From JBCCGI01 sp039029355 (GTDB lineage Bacteria > Planctomycetota > UBA1135 > GCA-002686595), in assembly GCA_039029355.1 (NCBI GenBank), contig JBCCGI010000011.1, positions 62,001-126,000 of the forward strand: a stretch of DNA of 64,000 nucleotides. The letters are read 5' to 3'. Shown one piece after another: positions 16,732 through 26,311 of this stretch. The notes below the pieces were generated by a model. That model did no database searches. It saw nothing but the letters and a program-made list of their open reading frames with translations, and was not told the origin of the DNA. Made by a program: the position numbers and the translations under genes. Within the stretch, counting starts at the first letter, position 1. Each line of letters opens with the position of its first letter.

Positions 16732-17504
16732 GTGCGGTTCTTCTCGAGCACCAGCGCGCAGACCCAAAGGGGCGCGAACGTCATCAGGGCGAAGTAGGTG
16801 ACCGAGGAGAGCTCGACCACCCCGCGCACGAAGCTCTCGTAGTGGGGGAGGGCCGAGATCGACTCGTAGAGGAAGGTGCCCGCGCCCAGCGACGGGAAGA
16901 GCCCGTCGAGCACTGCGACCACCCGCTCGTCGCCCGTCAGCACGAAGGCGAAGCCGACCAGCGTGCTGGTGACGAAGGCCACGATCTGGTCGCTGGAGAG
17001 CGCCGAGAGCAGCATGCCGAAGCCGAGCAGGAAGCTGCCGAACAGCAGCAGGCCCAGGTAGCCGGCGAAGATGCGCCCGAGGTCGGGCTCGCCCAGCGCG
17101 AGCAGCATCACGACGATCGGCGCGGAGCTGAGGAGGAAGAGCGCGAACAGGCCCAGCGCGGCGAGGTACTTGCCGAGCACAGCCTGCAGCGGCCGGATCG
17201 GCAGCGTTAGGAGCAGCTCGACCGTGCGCTGCTTGCGCTCCTCCGCCCACAGCCGCATCGTCACGGCCGGCACGAAGAAGGCGAGCAGCAGCGGCATCAG
17301 GTCGAAGTAGCCCGTCATGTCCACCGTGCCCGTCAGGAAGAACTCGTTCATGAAGACCGAGTTCGCCAGCAGCGCGAAGGCGATCGTGTAGACGTAGGCG
17401 ATGCTCGAGTCGAAGTACGCCGCGAGCTCGCGGCGCGAGATGACGAGCGTGCCGGCGACGAGCGCCGCCGGCGACAGCCGATTGGTAACGGCGCTTGCGG
17501 TCAT
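16728..17504 (-). CDS. ABC-2 type permease (GldF-like)
   Basis: A 258-residue polytopic permease with about six hydrophobic helices, including SSIAYVYTIAFALLANSVFM, YFDLMPLLLAFFVPAVTM, LAALGLFALFLLSSAPIVVM and LGLLLFGSFLLGFGMLLSAL. The RLWAEERKQRTVELLLTLPI loop is the coupling region typical of ABC-2 and GldF/NosY-like permeases. The ATG at 17504 overlaps the ATPase stop (ATGA) and the stop overlaps the GldG start (GTGA). Together with the ATPase and the double GldG it forms a complete exporter. In Flavobacterium the Gld trio supports gliding and secretion; in planctomycetes the role is unknown, so only the transporter type is claimed. Confidence 0.92.
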   Translation of the reverse strand: MTASAVTNRLSPAALVAGTLVISRRELAAYFDSSIAYVYTIAFALLANSVFMNEFFLTGTVDMTGYFDLMPLLLAFFVPAVTMRLWAEERKQRTVELLLTLPIRPLQAVLGKYLAALGLFALFLLSSAPIVVMLLALGEPDLGRIFAGYLGLLLFGSFLLGFGMLLSALSSDQIVAFVTSTLVGFAFVLTGDERVVAVLDGLFPSLGAGTFLYESISALPHYESFVRGVVELSSVTYFALMTFAPLWVCALVLEKNRT

Positions 17505-18235
17505 GCGGGCACCCCTCCGCTCTTCACGATGTCGAGGACGGTGTCTTCGAGGCTCTGGCCCTCGCCCGCGGCGCGCGAGCGCAGCTCGTCGAGCTTGGAG
17601 TCCGCGAGCAGGTTGCCGTGGTTGATGATCAGGAGCCGCTGGGAGATCGCGACCACCTCGGAGAGGATGTGCGACGAGAAGAGGATCGCGCGGCCCTCCG
17701 ACAGGCTCTGGATGAACTCGAGGAAGGCCACGACCTGCAGCGGGTCGAGGCCGTGGGTCGGCTCGTCGAGCAGGATCACCGGCGGGTTGTGCAGCAGCGA
17801 GGCGCCGACGCCGATGCGCTGCCGGAAGCCCTTCGAGCACTGGTTCACGCGCTTGCCGACGACGGCCTGCAGCGAGCATGCGTTGACCGCCCAGTCGATC
17901 CGTTCGCGCAGATGCCCGCCGCCGAGCCCGCGCGCCTTGCCGACGAAGTTCAGGAAGCGGTCGACCCGCATCCCGTCGTAGAGCGCGTTGTGCTCGGGCA
18001 GGTAGCCGAGCGAGCGGCGCACCGCCAGCGGCTGCGACGTGACGTCGAACCCCGCGATCCGGATGGTGCCCGACGTCGGCGGCAGCCAGGTCGACATCAT
18101 CTTGAGCAGCGTGCTCTTCCCAGCCCCGTTGGGCCCGAGGAAGCCGACGATCTCGCCGCGTTCGATTTGGAACGAGACGCCGTCGACGGCCAGGGTGGGG
18201 CCGTAGCGCTTGGAGACGTTTTGGACCTCGATCAT
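17501..18235 (-). CDS. ABC transporter ATPase (GldA-like)
   Basis: A 244-residue cytoplasmic ATPase. Walker A is GPNGAGKST (about 36-44), the Q-loop region is LGYLPEHNALYDGM, the signature is degenerate (CSKGFRQRIGVGASLLHN), Walker B is VILLDEPTHGLD and the switch His lies in ILFSSHIL. The altered signature (SKGFRQR) is typical of NosF/GldA-like exporters. The ATG at 18235 gives MIEVQNVSKRYGP, the classic start; in-frame sequence upstream is Pro-rich and unlike an ATPase. First gene of a four-gene, fully overlapping operon: ATPase, permease, GldG, DUF4340. A 262-base gap lies upstream, with a possible -10 on the minus strand at 18321-18326. Confidence 0.95.
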   Translation of the reverse strand: MIEVQNVSKRYGPTLAVDGVSFQIERGEIVGFLGPNGAGKSTLLKMMSTWLPPTSGTIRIAGFDVTSQPLAVRRSLGYLPEHNALYDGMRVDRFLNFVGKARGLGGGHLRERIDWAVNACSLQAVVGKRVNQCSKGFRQRIGVGASLLHNPPVILLDEPTHGLDPLQVVAFLEFIQSLSEGRAILFSSHILSEVVAISQRLLIINHGNLLADSKLDELRSRAAGEGQSLEDTVLDIVKSGGVPA

Positions 18236-18320
18236 GGGCGGAGCGGGAAGGGAGCGGCTGGGGCGAAGGGCGAGTTGCGGCGGGGGCTTTGGGGGGCCGC
18301 CCGGGAGATGGAGGCGGAGG

Positions 18321-18326
18321 ATTGTA
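18321..18326 (-). promoter_or_regulatory. Possible -10 element for the ABC exporter operon
   Basis: TACAAT reads on the minus strand 86 bases before the ATPase ATG, in a GC-rich gap (18236-18497) that otherwise shows no recognisable signal. No good -35 lies 16-18 bases upstream, so this is weak. I see no ORF in this gap. Confidence 0.25.
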
Positions 18327-18497
18327 AGAGCTGCCCGAGGCCCCCGGTAGATCCCCACCGCCACCCCCACCACCCGGGACCGCCGCAGGTGCCGATCGGT
18401 TTCGCTCGGGGGCCGAAAAGTCCGTCGGGCGAGGGGGCCGCCGCGGCGCCGAGAAGCGTCGCCGGGCGCCTCGCGCCAGGGCCCGCTCGCTCCCGGC

Positions 18498-20228
18498 TCA
18501 GGGGGCTTCTCGCCGCACCCGGACCGCGGGCACGCTGGTCGCGGCCCCGCGGGGCAGATAGGCGATCGTCTCTGCCCCGGTGCCGGCCAGCGTGAGCTCG
18601 ATCTCGCGGTCGGGGTCGTCGTAGTAGATGCTGACCCCCGCCAGGGCCATGCCGTCCGAGAGGCCGGCCTGGGCCGCGGGGGAGTCGGGCCGCACGCCGG
18701 TCGTCTCCATCGATTCGATCGAGGCCTCGACGTCGAAGCCGGGATCCCAGGCGTAGACCTCCTGCTCGCCCACGACGTAGTCGGGTCCGAAGGCGTCGGC
18801 CGGGAGCTCGGCGGTGTCGCCGTCCAGCACGATGCGTCGGATGCGCTCGGCGGCCTCGCTGCCCACGTGGTGTTCGAAGCGGGCGAGGAGGCCCTCGGCG
18901 TCCAGCTCGGCTCCGGTCGTCTCGCACTCCTCCAGGAGCTCGCGCATCAGCGCCCAGAGGTCGTTCGTCCCGCCGCTCGCGCGGCGCAGCTCGTGGTCCA
19001 GGAGGCAGGCCACCACGTCGCCGCGGATGTACGGCTGCTGCTGGGCGTCGCGATCGGTCCAGAAGCTCTCGCCGAGCTCGGCGGCGGTGTGGTTGCGCAT
19101 GGGGCTCATGTGGTACCGCGTCAGCAGCTCGCTGAGCGAATCGGCATACTCCTCCTCGCCGAGCCAGCCCGCCTCGAACAGCACGCGTCGCGCGAAGTAG
19201 TCGGTGAAGCCCTCCGAGAACCAATAGCTGGGCTCCTCCGGCTGGGCGAGCCGGATGCGCATGCCGTTCCACTCGTGGAAACACTCGTGGGCCAGCAGGC
19301 GCCGGATGGGCAGGCCGCCTTCGGAGTCGAGGGCGATCGACACGTTCGGCTGCAGGAAGAGCGCGAAGCTGTTCGTCAGGCCGGTGCCGCCGAACGAGAG
19401 CCCGCGCGACTCCGGCCCGACGGCGATCGCCGTCACGAGGTAGTGCCCCGCGGCCGCGTCGCCCATCAGCTCGCGCTCGAGCCCGACGATGCGCGCGGTC
19501 AGGTCGGCCAACTCCGAGCCGTCGAAGCTCCAGCCGTCGCCCGCCAACGCGACGACCAGCGGCCCGCCCGCCGCCAGCCGGTGCTGCACGTCGAGGTCGC
19601 CGGCGACGAAGAGTGCGTGGTTGAACTCGCTCAGCGTCGCCTGCGCCGTGCGCGGGCCCGCGCCCGAGCCGAACGAGTCGACCACCTCCCAGCCGGCCTC
19701 CTCGAAGCCGCGGTAGGTCAGTGACAACTCGCGCGGCGCCTTCCAGTTCAGGTGTTCGGGCAGCAGCAGGAACAGGTTGCCGATCGCGTGCAGCAGGCCC
19801 GGCTCGAGGATCGGCCGGTAGTAGCTGCCGCTCTCGAAGCTCGCGCGGCGGTCCTCGTCGTTCGCCGGCAGCACGGCGTGGGCCACGAGCCGCGCGCCCG
19901 GCGGGTGCGTCACCTTCCAATGGTGTGCGTCCACGCGCTCGTGGGCTAGCTCGGCCCCGTCCGCGGTGGTGAAGCGGACCGCTTCGAGGTCCTCGCGGTC
20001 GGGTCCGACGCCACCCCACGACTCGGTCTCGAACACGACGGTCTCGCCGTCGTCGTCGCCGGGGAAGCTCACGGCAGCCAGGACCAGGAGCGGATCCTCC
20101 TGCAGCGTCAGCTCGAGGGCGATGGGACCGTCTGCGGTCGCGGGAGCGGGAGGCGCGACGTCGGGCGCATTTACGCAGGCGGCGAGGAGCGGCGCGGGGG
20201 AGAGCAGGAGCGAGAGCTGCGGTTTCAT
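18498..20228 (-). CDS. M61-family metallopeptidase-like lipoprotein with C-terminal PDZ
   Basis: A 576-residue exported zinc-metallopeptidase-like protein. The N-terminus MKPQLSLLLSPAPLLAAC is a lipoprotein signal with Cys18. The zinc site is HECFHEWNG (HExxH around residues 313-317), with the third ligand Glu in WFSEGFTDYFAR about 24 residues on. This spacing and the GFTDYF motif fit the M61 glycyl aminopeptidase family. The C-terminal part (about 490-576) contains GVRPDSPAAQAGLSDGMAL, a PDZ-like groove, which M61 proteins often have. It lies 53 bases after the oppF gene on the same strand, so it may be co-transcribed with the first oligopeptide transporter. That would couple extracellular peptide trimming to uptake. 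The link is contextual; the protease call rests on visible active-site residues. Confidence 0.9.
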   Translation of the reverse strand: MKPQLSLLLSPAPLLAACVNAPDVAPPAPATADGPIALELTLQEDPLLVLAAVSFPGDDDGETVVFETESWGGVGPDREDLEAVRFTTADGAELAHERVDAHHWKVTHPPGARLVAHAVLPANDEDRRASFESGSYYRPILEPGLLHAIGNLFLLLPEHLNWKAPRELSLTYRGFEEAGWEVVDSFGSGAGPRTAQATLSEFNHALFVAGDLDVQHRLAAGGPLVVALAGDGWSFDGSELADLTARIVGLERELMGDAAAGHYLVTAIAVGPESRGLSFGGTGLTNSFALFLQPNVSIALDSEGGLPIRRLLAHECFHEWNGMRIRLAQPEEPSYWFSEGFTDYFARRVLFEAGWLGEEEYADSLSELLTRYHMSPMRNHTAAELGESFWTDRDAQQQPYIRGDVVACLLDHELRRASGGTNDLWALMRELLEECETTGAELDAEGLLARFEHHVGSEAAERIRRIVLDGDTAELPADAFGPDYVVGEQEVYAWDPGFDVEASIESMETTGVRPDSPAAQAGLSDGMALAGVSIYYDDPDREIELTLAGTGAETIAYLPRGAATSVPAVRVRREAP

Positions 20229-20281
20229 CGACCGGGCTACGGGCGGCCCGGCGTCCGGTTGGCGCGAATCACGCGCGGGCG

Positions 20282-21272
<991 letters not shown>

Positions 21273-21280
<8 letters not shown>

Positions 21281-22277
21281 CGGCCACCTCCGTGCGCCCG
21301 AGGCGCGCCGACTCGAAGCAGGCCGACACGCGGCCCGCGTCGTCTCGGTCGACCCGTGCGAGCGGCGGGACCTCGCTCCGACAGCGCTCGCCCACGTACG
21401 GGCAGCGCGGCGCGAACGCGCAGCCCGGCGGCAGGTCGGCCAGGTCGGGCGGCTGCCCGTCGATCGAGGCGAGCTCGGCCTCCGGGTCGTCGGTCAGCGA
21501 GGGCACGCTGGTCAAGAGCCCCTCGGTGTACGGATGCCGTGGGCGCGCGAACAGCGCGCGCGTCTCGGCCGTCTCGGCGAGGCGTCCGGCGTACATCACG
21601 TTCACGCGGTCGGACATGCCCGCCACGACGCCGAGGTCGTGGGTGATCAGGACGATCGCCGTGCCGCGCTTCTGCTGGAGCGCGCCCATCAGCTCCAGGA
21701 TCTGCGCCTGGATCGTGACGTCGAGCGCCGTCGTGGGCTCGTCGGCGAGCAGCACCTTCGGCTCGCACAGGAGCGCCATCGCGATCATCACGCGTTGGCG
21801 CATGCCGCCGGAGAGCTCGTGCGGATAGGCGTCGAGCCGCGCCTCCGGGTTCGGGATGCCTACGTCGCCGAGCCCGGCGGCGGCCTTCTTGCGCGCCTCG
21901 GACCGCGAGAGCCCGCGGTGGATCTCCAGCACCTCGGTCAGCTGACGCTCGACCGTCAGCAGCGGATTCAGCGACGTCATCGGATCCTGGAAGATCATCG
22001 CGATGTCGTTGCCGCGCACGCGGCGGAGCTGGTCGGGGGAGAGCCTCAGGAGGTCGGTGTCTTCGAGCAGCACCTCGCCCGACTCCACCACGCCGGGCGG
22101 CGTCGGAATCAGCCCCAGCATCGCGAGGCACGAGACCGACTTGCCCGAGCCGGACTCGCCGACCAGGCCCAGGGTCTCGCCCTCCTCCACCGTGAAGGAC
22201 ACGCCGTCGACGGCGCGCACCGTGCCCTGGTGCGTCTCGAAGCGCACGGCGAGGTTGCGGACGTCCAGCACGCTCAT
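21273..22277 (-). CDS. oppD: Oligopeptide ABC transporter ATPase, OppD-type (system 1)
   Basis: A 334-residue ATPase. Walker A is GESGSGKSVSCLAM, the signature is LSGGMRQRVMIAMAL, Walker B is VLLADEPTTALDVT and the switch is ITHDLGVV. The C-terminal extension has GCAFAPRCPYVGERC and a last Cys in RVSACFES. The LSGGMRQR signature marks it as the OppD rather than the OppF half (FSGGQRQR). It starts at an ATG three bases after the oppC stop. It works with the adjacent OppF. Confidence 0.95.
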
Positions 22278-22279
22278 GC

Positions 22280-23380
22280 CTACTTGCCCCTCAGCTTCGG
22301 GTCGAGGGCGTCGCGGAGGCCGTCGCCGAGGAAGTTGAGCGCGAGCAGGGTCGAGCCCATCGCGGCCGCGGGGAAGACCACCAGCCACCAGAAGGTCTTG
22401 ATCGGGTTGATCGCGTCGGTGCCGTCGACCGCCAGGAGCCCCCAGGAGACCTTGGGCGGCTCGATGCCAAGCCCGAGGAACGACAGGAAGGCCTCGAACA
22501 GCATGATCGCCGGGATCGTCAGCGTGAGGTACACGATCACGATCGACAGCACGTTCGGCACCACGTGCACGAACAGGATGCGCGGCGTCGACGCGCCCAA
22601 CGCGCGCGCCGCCTCGATGAACTCGGAGTTCTTGGGCGACAGCACCTGCCCGCGCACCACGCGCGCCATCGTCAGCCAGTAGATGGCGCCGATGACGAGG
22701 AAGAAGACCTTCTCCTTGTCGACCAGCGCCTCGCTCTCGAGGTCCGAGCGGTCGGTCGAGAGGATCGTCAGGATGAAGATGACGACGAAGATGAAGGGGA
22801 TCGCGTAAAAGATGTCGACCAGCCGCATCATCAGGTTGTCGATGCGGCCGCCCATCAGCCCCGAGAAGGCGCCGTAGGTCACGCCGATCAGCAGCGAGCA
22901 CAGCGTCGCCGCGAGCGACACCAGGATCGACGTGCGGCTGCCCCACACGATGCGCGACAGGAGGTCGCGCCCCTTCGAGTCGGTGCCGAACCAGCGCCCG
23001 GTCTGCCAGTCGCCGAAGATCGCCTTGCGGGCGTCGACCATGCGCTTGTCGAGCCAGCTCAGCTCCCAGTAGGCGAGCCGGTAGTCGTCGTCGGTCTCGA
23101 ACTCGTAGTCGAAGCCGGCGTCGCCGAAGGCCAGCACCGGCGGCTGCGGCTCGGCCTGTAGGTCGAGCGCGATGGGGGAGGGCAGCGGCAGCAGCGGAGC
23201 CAGGAGCGAGATCGACGCGAAGATCGCCAGGAAGATCAGGCTCCACAGCGCGCCGCGGTCCTGCTTTAGGCGGCGCCAGGCGTCCTGCCACAGGCTCTCG
23301 CCCTTGTAGCCGGCGGCTTCCTGGAGCAGGCGCTCGGCATCCTGCAGGCCGAGGTCCCACGTGCGTCGCTGGCCGGCCAC
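22280..23380 (-). CDS. oppC: Oligopeptide ABC transporter permease, OppC-type (system 1)
   Basis: A 366-residue permease starting at a GTG at 23380. It has an N-terminal cytoplasmic arm, helix 1 (ALWSLIFLAIFASISLLAPL), an extracytoplasmic segment of about 75 residues (84-160) with acidic patches, then the conserved GTDSKGRDLLSRIVWGSRTS and the five C-terminal helices. The EAA-type coupling loop is AARALGASTPRILFVHVVPN. It ends with ALDPKLRGK, normal for OppC. The stop overlaps nothing; oppD begins three bases on. Confidence 0.95.
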   Translation of the reverse strand: MAGQRRTWDLGLQDAERLLQEAAGYKGESLWQDAWRRLKQDRGALWSLIFLAIFASISLLAPLLPLPSPIALDLQAEPQPPVLAFGDAGFDYEFETDDDYRLAYWELSWLDKRMVDARKAIFGDWQTGRWFGTDSKGRDLLSRIVWGSRTSILVSLAATLCSLLIGVTYGAFSGLMGGRIDNLMMRLVDIFYAIPFIFVVIFILTILSTDRSDLESEALVDKEKVFFLVIGAIYWLTMARVVRGQVLSPKNSEFIEAARALGASTPRILFVHVVPNVLSIVIVYLTLTIPAIMLFEAFLSFLGLGIEPPKVSWGLLAVDGTDAINPIKTFWWLVVFPAAAMGSTLLALNFLGDGLRDALDPKLRGK

Positions 23381-24361
23381 CTAGCTCTCCTCCAGCTTGA
23401 TGCGCGGGTCGAGGAAGGTGTACGCCAGGTCGACCAGCGTGTTCATCCCGTACACCAGCACGGTGAAGAGGATCGTCACGCCCATCGCCAGCGTGTAGTC
23501 GCGGTTGAGCGCCGCGTTGACGAAGTGCGAGCCGGTGCCCGGGATGCGGAAGATCTTCTCGATGACCAGGCTGCCGGTCAGGATCCACGCCGTCATCGGG
23601 CCCAGGTACGAGACAACCGGCAGCAGGCCGCCCTTCAGGGCGTGGCGCAGGAGCACGAGCCGGTTCGGCAGGCCCTTCGCGACCGCGGTGCGGATGTAGT
23701 CCTGGGACAGTACCTCGAGCATGCCGGTGCGCGTGAGCCGCGCGATGTAGGCCGCGCGCGGGGCTCCCAGCGCGAGCCCCGGAAGCAGCATGTGCTTCAT
23801 CGTGCCCCAGCCCGCGACCGGGAAGAGCGGGATGAGGAACACGAACAGGATGATGAGGAATGCGGCGATCACGAAGTTCGGCAGCGCGATGCCCGCGGTC
23901 GCGGCCAGCCGAACCGCGAAGTCGAGCCCGGTCCGCGGCCTCAGCGCCGACACCATCCCGGCCGTCAACCCGAGCGCCAGCGCCCACATCAGCGCCACGA
24001 GCCCGAGCAGCATCGAGATCGGCAGCGACTGGCCGATCACGTCGTTCACCGTGAAGTCGCGCAGCTTGTACGAGGGCCCGAGGTCGCCGGTCAGCACGCC
24101 TCCGAAGGGCTTCGAGCCGTCGCCGCCAAAGACGCCCTTGTCGTCCAGGTTCATCGGGCCGACGTAGTGCAGGTACTGCTTCCACGCCGGCCAGTCGAGG
24201 TGGTACTTGGCGTTGATGTTCGCCTCGATCTCGGGCGACAGGTTGCGCTCGCCGCTGAACGGCCCGCCGGGCACCTGGCGCATCAGGAAGAACGACACCG
24301 TGACGACGATCCACGCCGTCACGAAGAACCACATGAGCCGCCGCAGGAGGAAGGCGATCAT
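23381..24361 (-). CDS. oppB: Oligopeptide ABC transporter permease, OppB-type (system 1)
   Basis: A 326-residue six-helix permease. It begins MIAFLLRRLMWFFVTAWIVV, has QVPGGPFSGERNLSPE after helix 1, and its EAA coupling loop is RTAVAKGLPNRLVLLRHALK. The final helix gives AYTFLDPRIKLEES, the standard OppB end. Its ATG overlaps the stop of the solute-binding protein gene by four bases (ATGA at 24358-24361), so transport components are translationally coupled. Its stop abuts the oppC GTG directly. Confidence 0.95.
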   Translation of the reverse strand: MIAFLLRRLMWFFVTAWIVVTVSFFLMRQVPGGPFSGERNLSPEIEANINAKYHLDWPAWKQYLHYVGPMNLDDKGVFGGDGSKPFGGVLTGDLGPSYKLRDFTVNDVIGQSLPISMLLGLVALMWALALGLTAGMVSALRPRTGLDFAVRLAATAGIALPNFVIAAFLIILFVFLIPLFPVAGWGTMKHMLLPGLALGAPRAAYIARLTRTGMLEVLSQDYIRTAVAKGLPNRLVLLRHALKGGLLPVVSYLGPMTAWILTGSLVIEKIFRIPGTGSHFVNAALNRDYTLAMGVTILFTVLVYGMNTLVDLAYTFLDPRIKLEES

Positions 24362-26184
24362 TCGGGGATCCTGCCGATCTGGAGCGCGCGCCCGACCGGC
24401 GCGTACTTGCCCGCGTCGGGGCCGCCGGAGGGCACGGACTGGAGCTCGGCCGGCAGCGCGGCGCGCCGCTTTGCCAGCTCGTCGTCGTCCATCCAGTACC
24501 AGAACTTCGGGAAGTGCTCGTTCAGGAGGTTGCCGTAGAGCCCTCCGACGCGCGGCTTGATCAGGTTCTGGGTGACGTACGAGTAGATCGGGAGCACCGG
24601 GTACTCCGACATCAGCACGGCCTCCGCCTGGACCATCAGCTCGTCGCGCCGCGCGACGTCCTGCTCGACGAGGATCGCCGCGATCAGCTCGTCGAACTCG
24701 TCGTTGCCCCAGCCGGTCTTGTTGTTCGCGCCGCCCTCCATGAACAGCGACAGGAAGTTGAGCGGCCCCGGATCCACCCAGTCGCCGATCCAGGCCGAGC
24801 GCGACACGTCGTATTCGAGGTTGGTCTGCGAGTCGAGGTAGACCTTCCACTCCTGGTTCTTCAGGCGCGCGTCGACCCCGAGCTCGCGCTGCCAGGCGGC
24901 GGCGATCACCTCGGCCACGTCGCGGTGGGTCTCGGACGTGTTGTAGAGGATCTCGAAGACCGGGAAGGGCTTGCCGCCCGGACCGTAGCCGGCCTCGGCG
25001 AACAGGCGCCGCGCCTCTTCGGCCGCCGCCTCGCCTTCGACCGGAGGCTGGTCGGGATCGACCTCGGTCCAGGGGATGATCGTCCAGGCCGCCTCCTGGC
25101 CCGCCTTGGTGACGTTCGCCACGATCTCGCGCCGCGGGATGACGAGCGACAGCGCGCGGCGGATGCGCACGTCGTCGAAGGGCGGCTTAGTGACGTTGAC
25201 GCGGTAGAAGTAGCTGCCGAGGTAGGGCTTGGGCACGAAGTCCTCGCGCTTCAGCAGCTCGGGCACGAGGTTGGGCGGGATCGAGCCGTCGACCCAGTCG
25301 ACCTCGCCGGTGAGGTACATGTTGACCGAGGTGCCCCAATGCGAGATCGGGAGCGCGTCGATCGTCTCCAGCGCGACGTTGTCCGCGTCCCAGTAGTTGG
25401 GGTTCTTCCGCATGCGGATGCGGTCGTTGATGCGGCGCTCCTCCAGCATGAAGGGCCCGTTCGACACCAGCTTGCCGGGCTTCAGCCACTCCACCTGCCA
25501 CGTGTCGGGGAACTCCGCCTGGGAGGCCTCGAGCGCGCGGCGGTTCACCGGGTACAGGGGGTAGAAGGCCATCACCTCGAGGAAGTAGGGGCTGGGGTCC
25601 TCGAGCTCGATCCGCAGGGTGTCGGAGTCGAGCGCGCGGATCCCGACCTCGCTCCAGTCGACGTCGCGCTCCTCGCCGGCCTTGGTCTTGCCGGTGCAGA
25701 AGGCCTGCGCGTTCACCACCCCCCAGAGGAGGTAGGAGTACTCGGCCGCCACCTCGGGCGACAGGAAGCGGCGGAACGTGAACTCGAAGTCGTCGGCGGT
25801 CAGCGGATCGCCGTTCGACCAGCGCGCGCCGTCGCGCATGTCGAAGGTCCACACGCGCCCATCGGGCGACTTGGTCCACGACTCGGCCGAGCCGGGGATG
25901 GGCTCGAGCGTGTAGGGGTCCTTCGAGCACAGCCCCTCGTAGAGCCCGCGGATGATGCGGCCCTCGGGCACGCCGGTGACCGTGGCGGGATCCAGCGACT
26001 GGACCTCGTCCCCGTTGTTGAAGACGAAGTCGGCTCGCTCCAGGCGCGCCGAGCCCGCAACCCGGACCGAGACGGCGAGGAGCCCAAGGAGCAGGGCCGC
26101 GGCGGCGAGCTGCCGCGCGAGGGGGCTTTTGGCCTGCGACACGCGGGGGATGGTATTCGGGGGGTGCGACGGACGCAAGTCCAT
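24358..26184 (-). CDS. Oligopeptide-binding protein, SBP family 5 (system 1)
   Basis: A 608-residue periplasmic or membrane-anchored binding protein of SBP family 5 (OppA/DppA). Key segments are NNGDEVQSLDPATVTGVPEG near the N-terminus, TFDMRDGARWSNGDPLTADD (the family signature), VSNGPFMLEERRINDRIRMR and YDVSRSAWIGDWVDPGPLNF. The ATG at 26184 is used; a GTG at 26142 would give a cleaner signal peptide (LARQLAAAALLLGLLAVSV) and is a real alternative. First gene of minus-strand opp system 1 and divergent from a second binding-protein gene, with 127 bases between them. The ligand is probably a peptide, though family 5 also binds nickel and other molecules. Confidence 0.93.
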   Translation of the reverse strand: MDLRPSHPPNTIPRVSQAKSPLARQLAAAALLLGLLAVSVRVAGSARLERADFVFNNGDEVQSLDPATVTGVPEGRIIRGLYEGLCSKDPYTLEPIPGSAESWTKSPDGRVWTFDMRDGARWSNGDPLTADDFEFTFRRFLSPEVAAEYSYLLWGVVNAQAFCTGKTKAGEERDVDWSEVGIRALDSDTLRIELEDPSPYFLEVMAFYPLYPVNRRALEASQAEFPDTWQVEWLKPGKLVSNGPFMLEERRINDRIRMRKNPNYWDADNVALETIDALPISHWGTSVNMYLTGEVDWVDGSIPPNLVPELLKREDFVPKPYLGSYFYRVNVTKPPFDDVRIRRALSLVIPRREIVANVTKAGQEAAWTIIPWTEVDPDQPPVEGEAAAEEARRLFAEAGYGPGGKPFPVFEILYNTSETHRDVAEVIAAAWQRELGVDARLKNQEWKVYLDSQTNLEYDVSRSAWIGDWVDPGPLNFLSLFMEGGANNKTGWGNDEFDELIAAILVEQDVARRDELMVQAEAVLMSEYPVLPIYSYVTQNLIKPRVGGLYGNLLNEHFPKFWYWMDDDELAKRRAALPAELQSVPSGGPDAGKYAPVGRALQIGRIPE

Positions 26185-26188
26185 GCCA

Positions 26189-26234
26189 GTCAAGGGTTTG
26201 TACGCTTGACGACCGGCCGAGGTGCCGCTACGGT
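26189..26234 (+). promoter_or_regulatory. Candidate promoter and operator between divergent opp systems
   Basis: On the plus strand TTGACG (26206-26211) is followed after exactly 17 bases by TACGGT (26229-26234), a fair sigma-70 type pair about 70 bases before the ATG at 26312. An inverted repeat, GTCAAG (26189-26194) and CTTGAC (26205-26210) separated by ten bases, overlaps the -35. Such a dyad between two divergent transport operons could be an operator for a shared regulator. This is a pattern match only. Confidence 0.42.
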
Positions 26235-26311
26235 GCGCGGCCCCTCCAGGCGTAGGGGGCTCCAGCCGGGGCCCTCCTGACTCCTGACGTCCTCACCAAC
26301 TTGGCAGCTTC

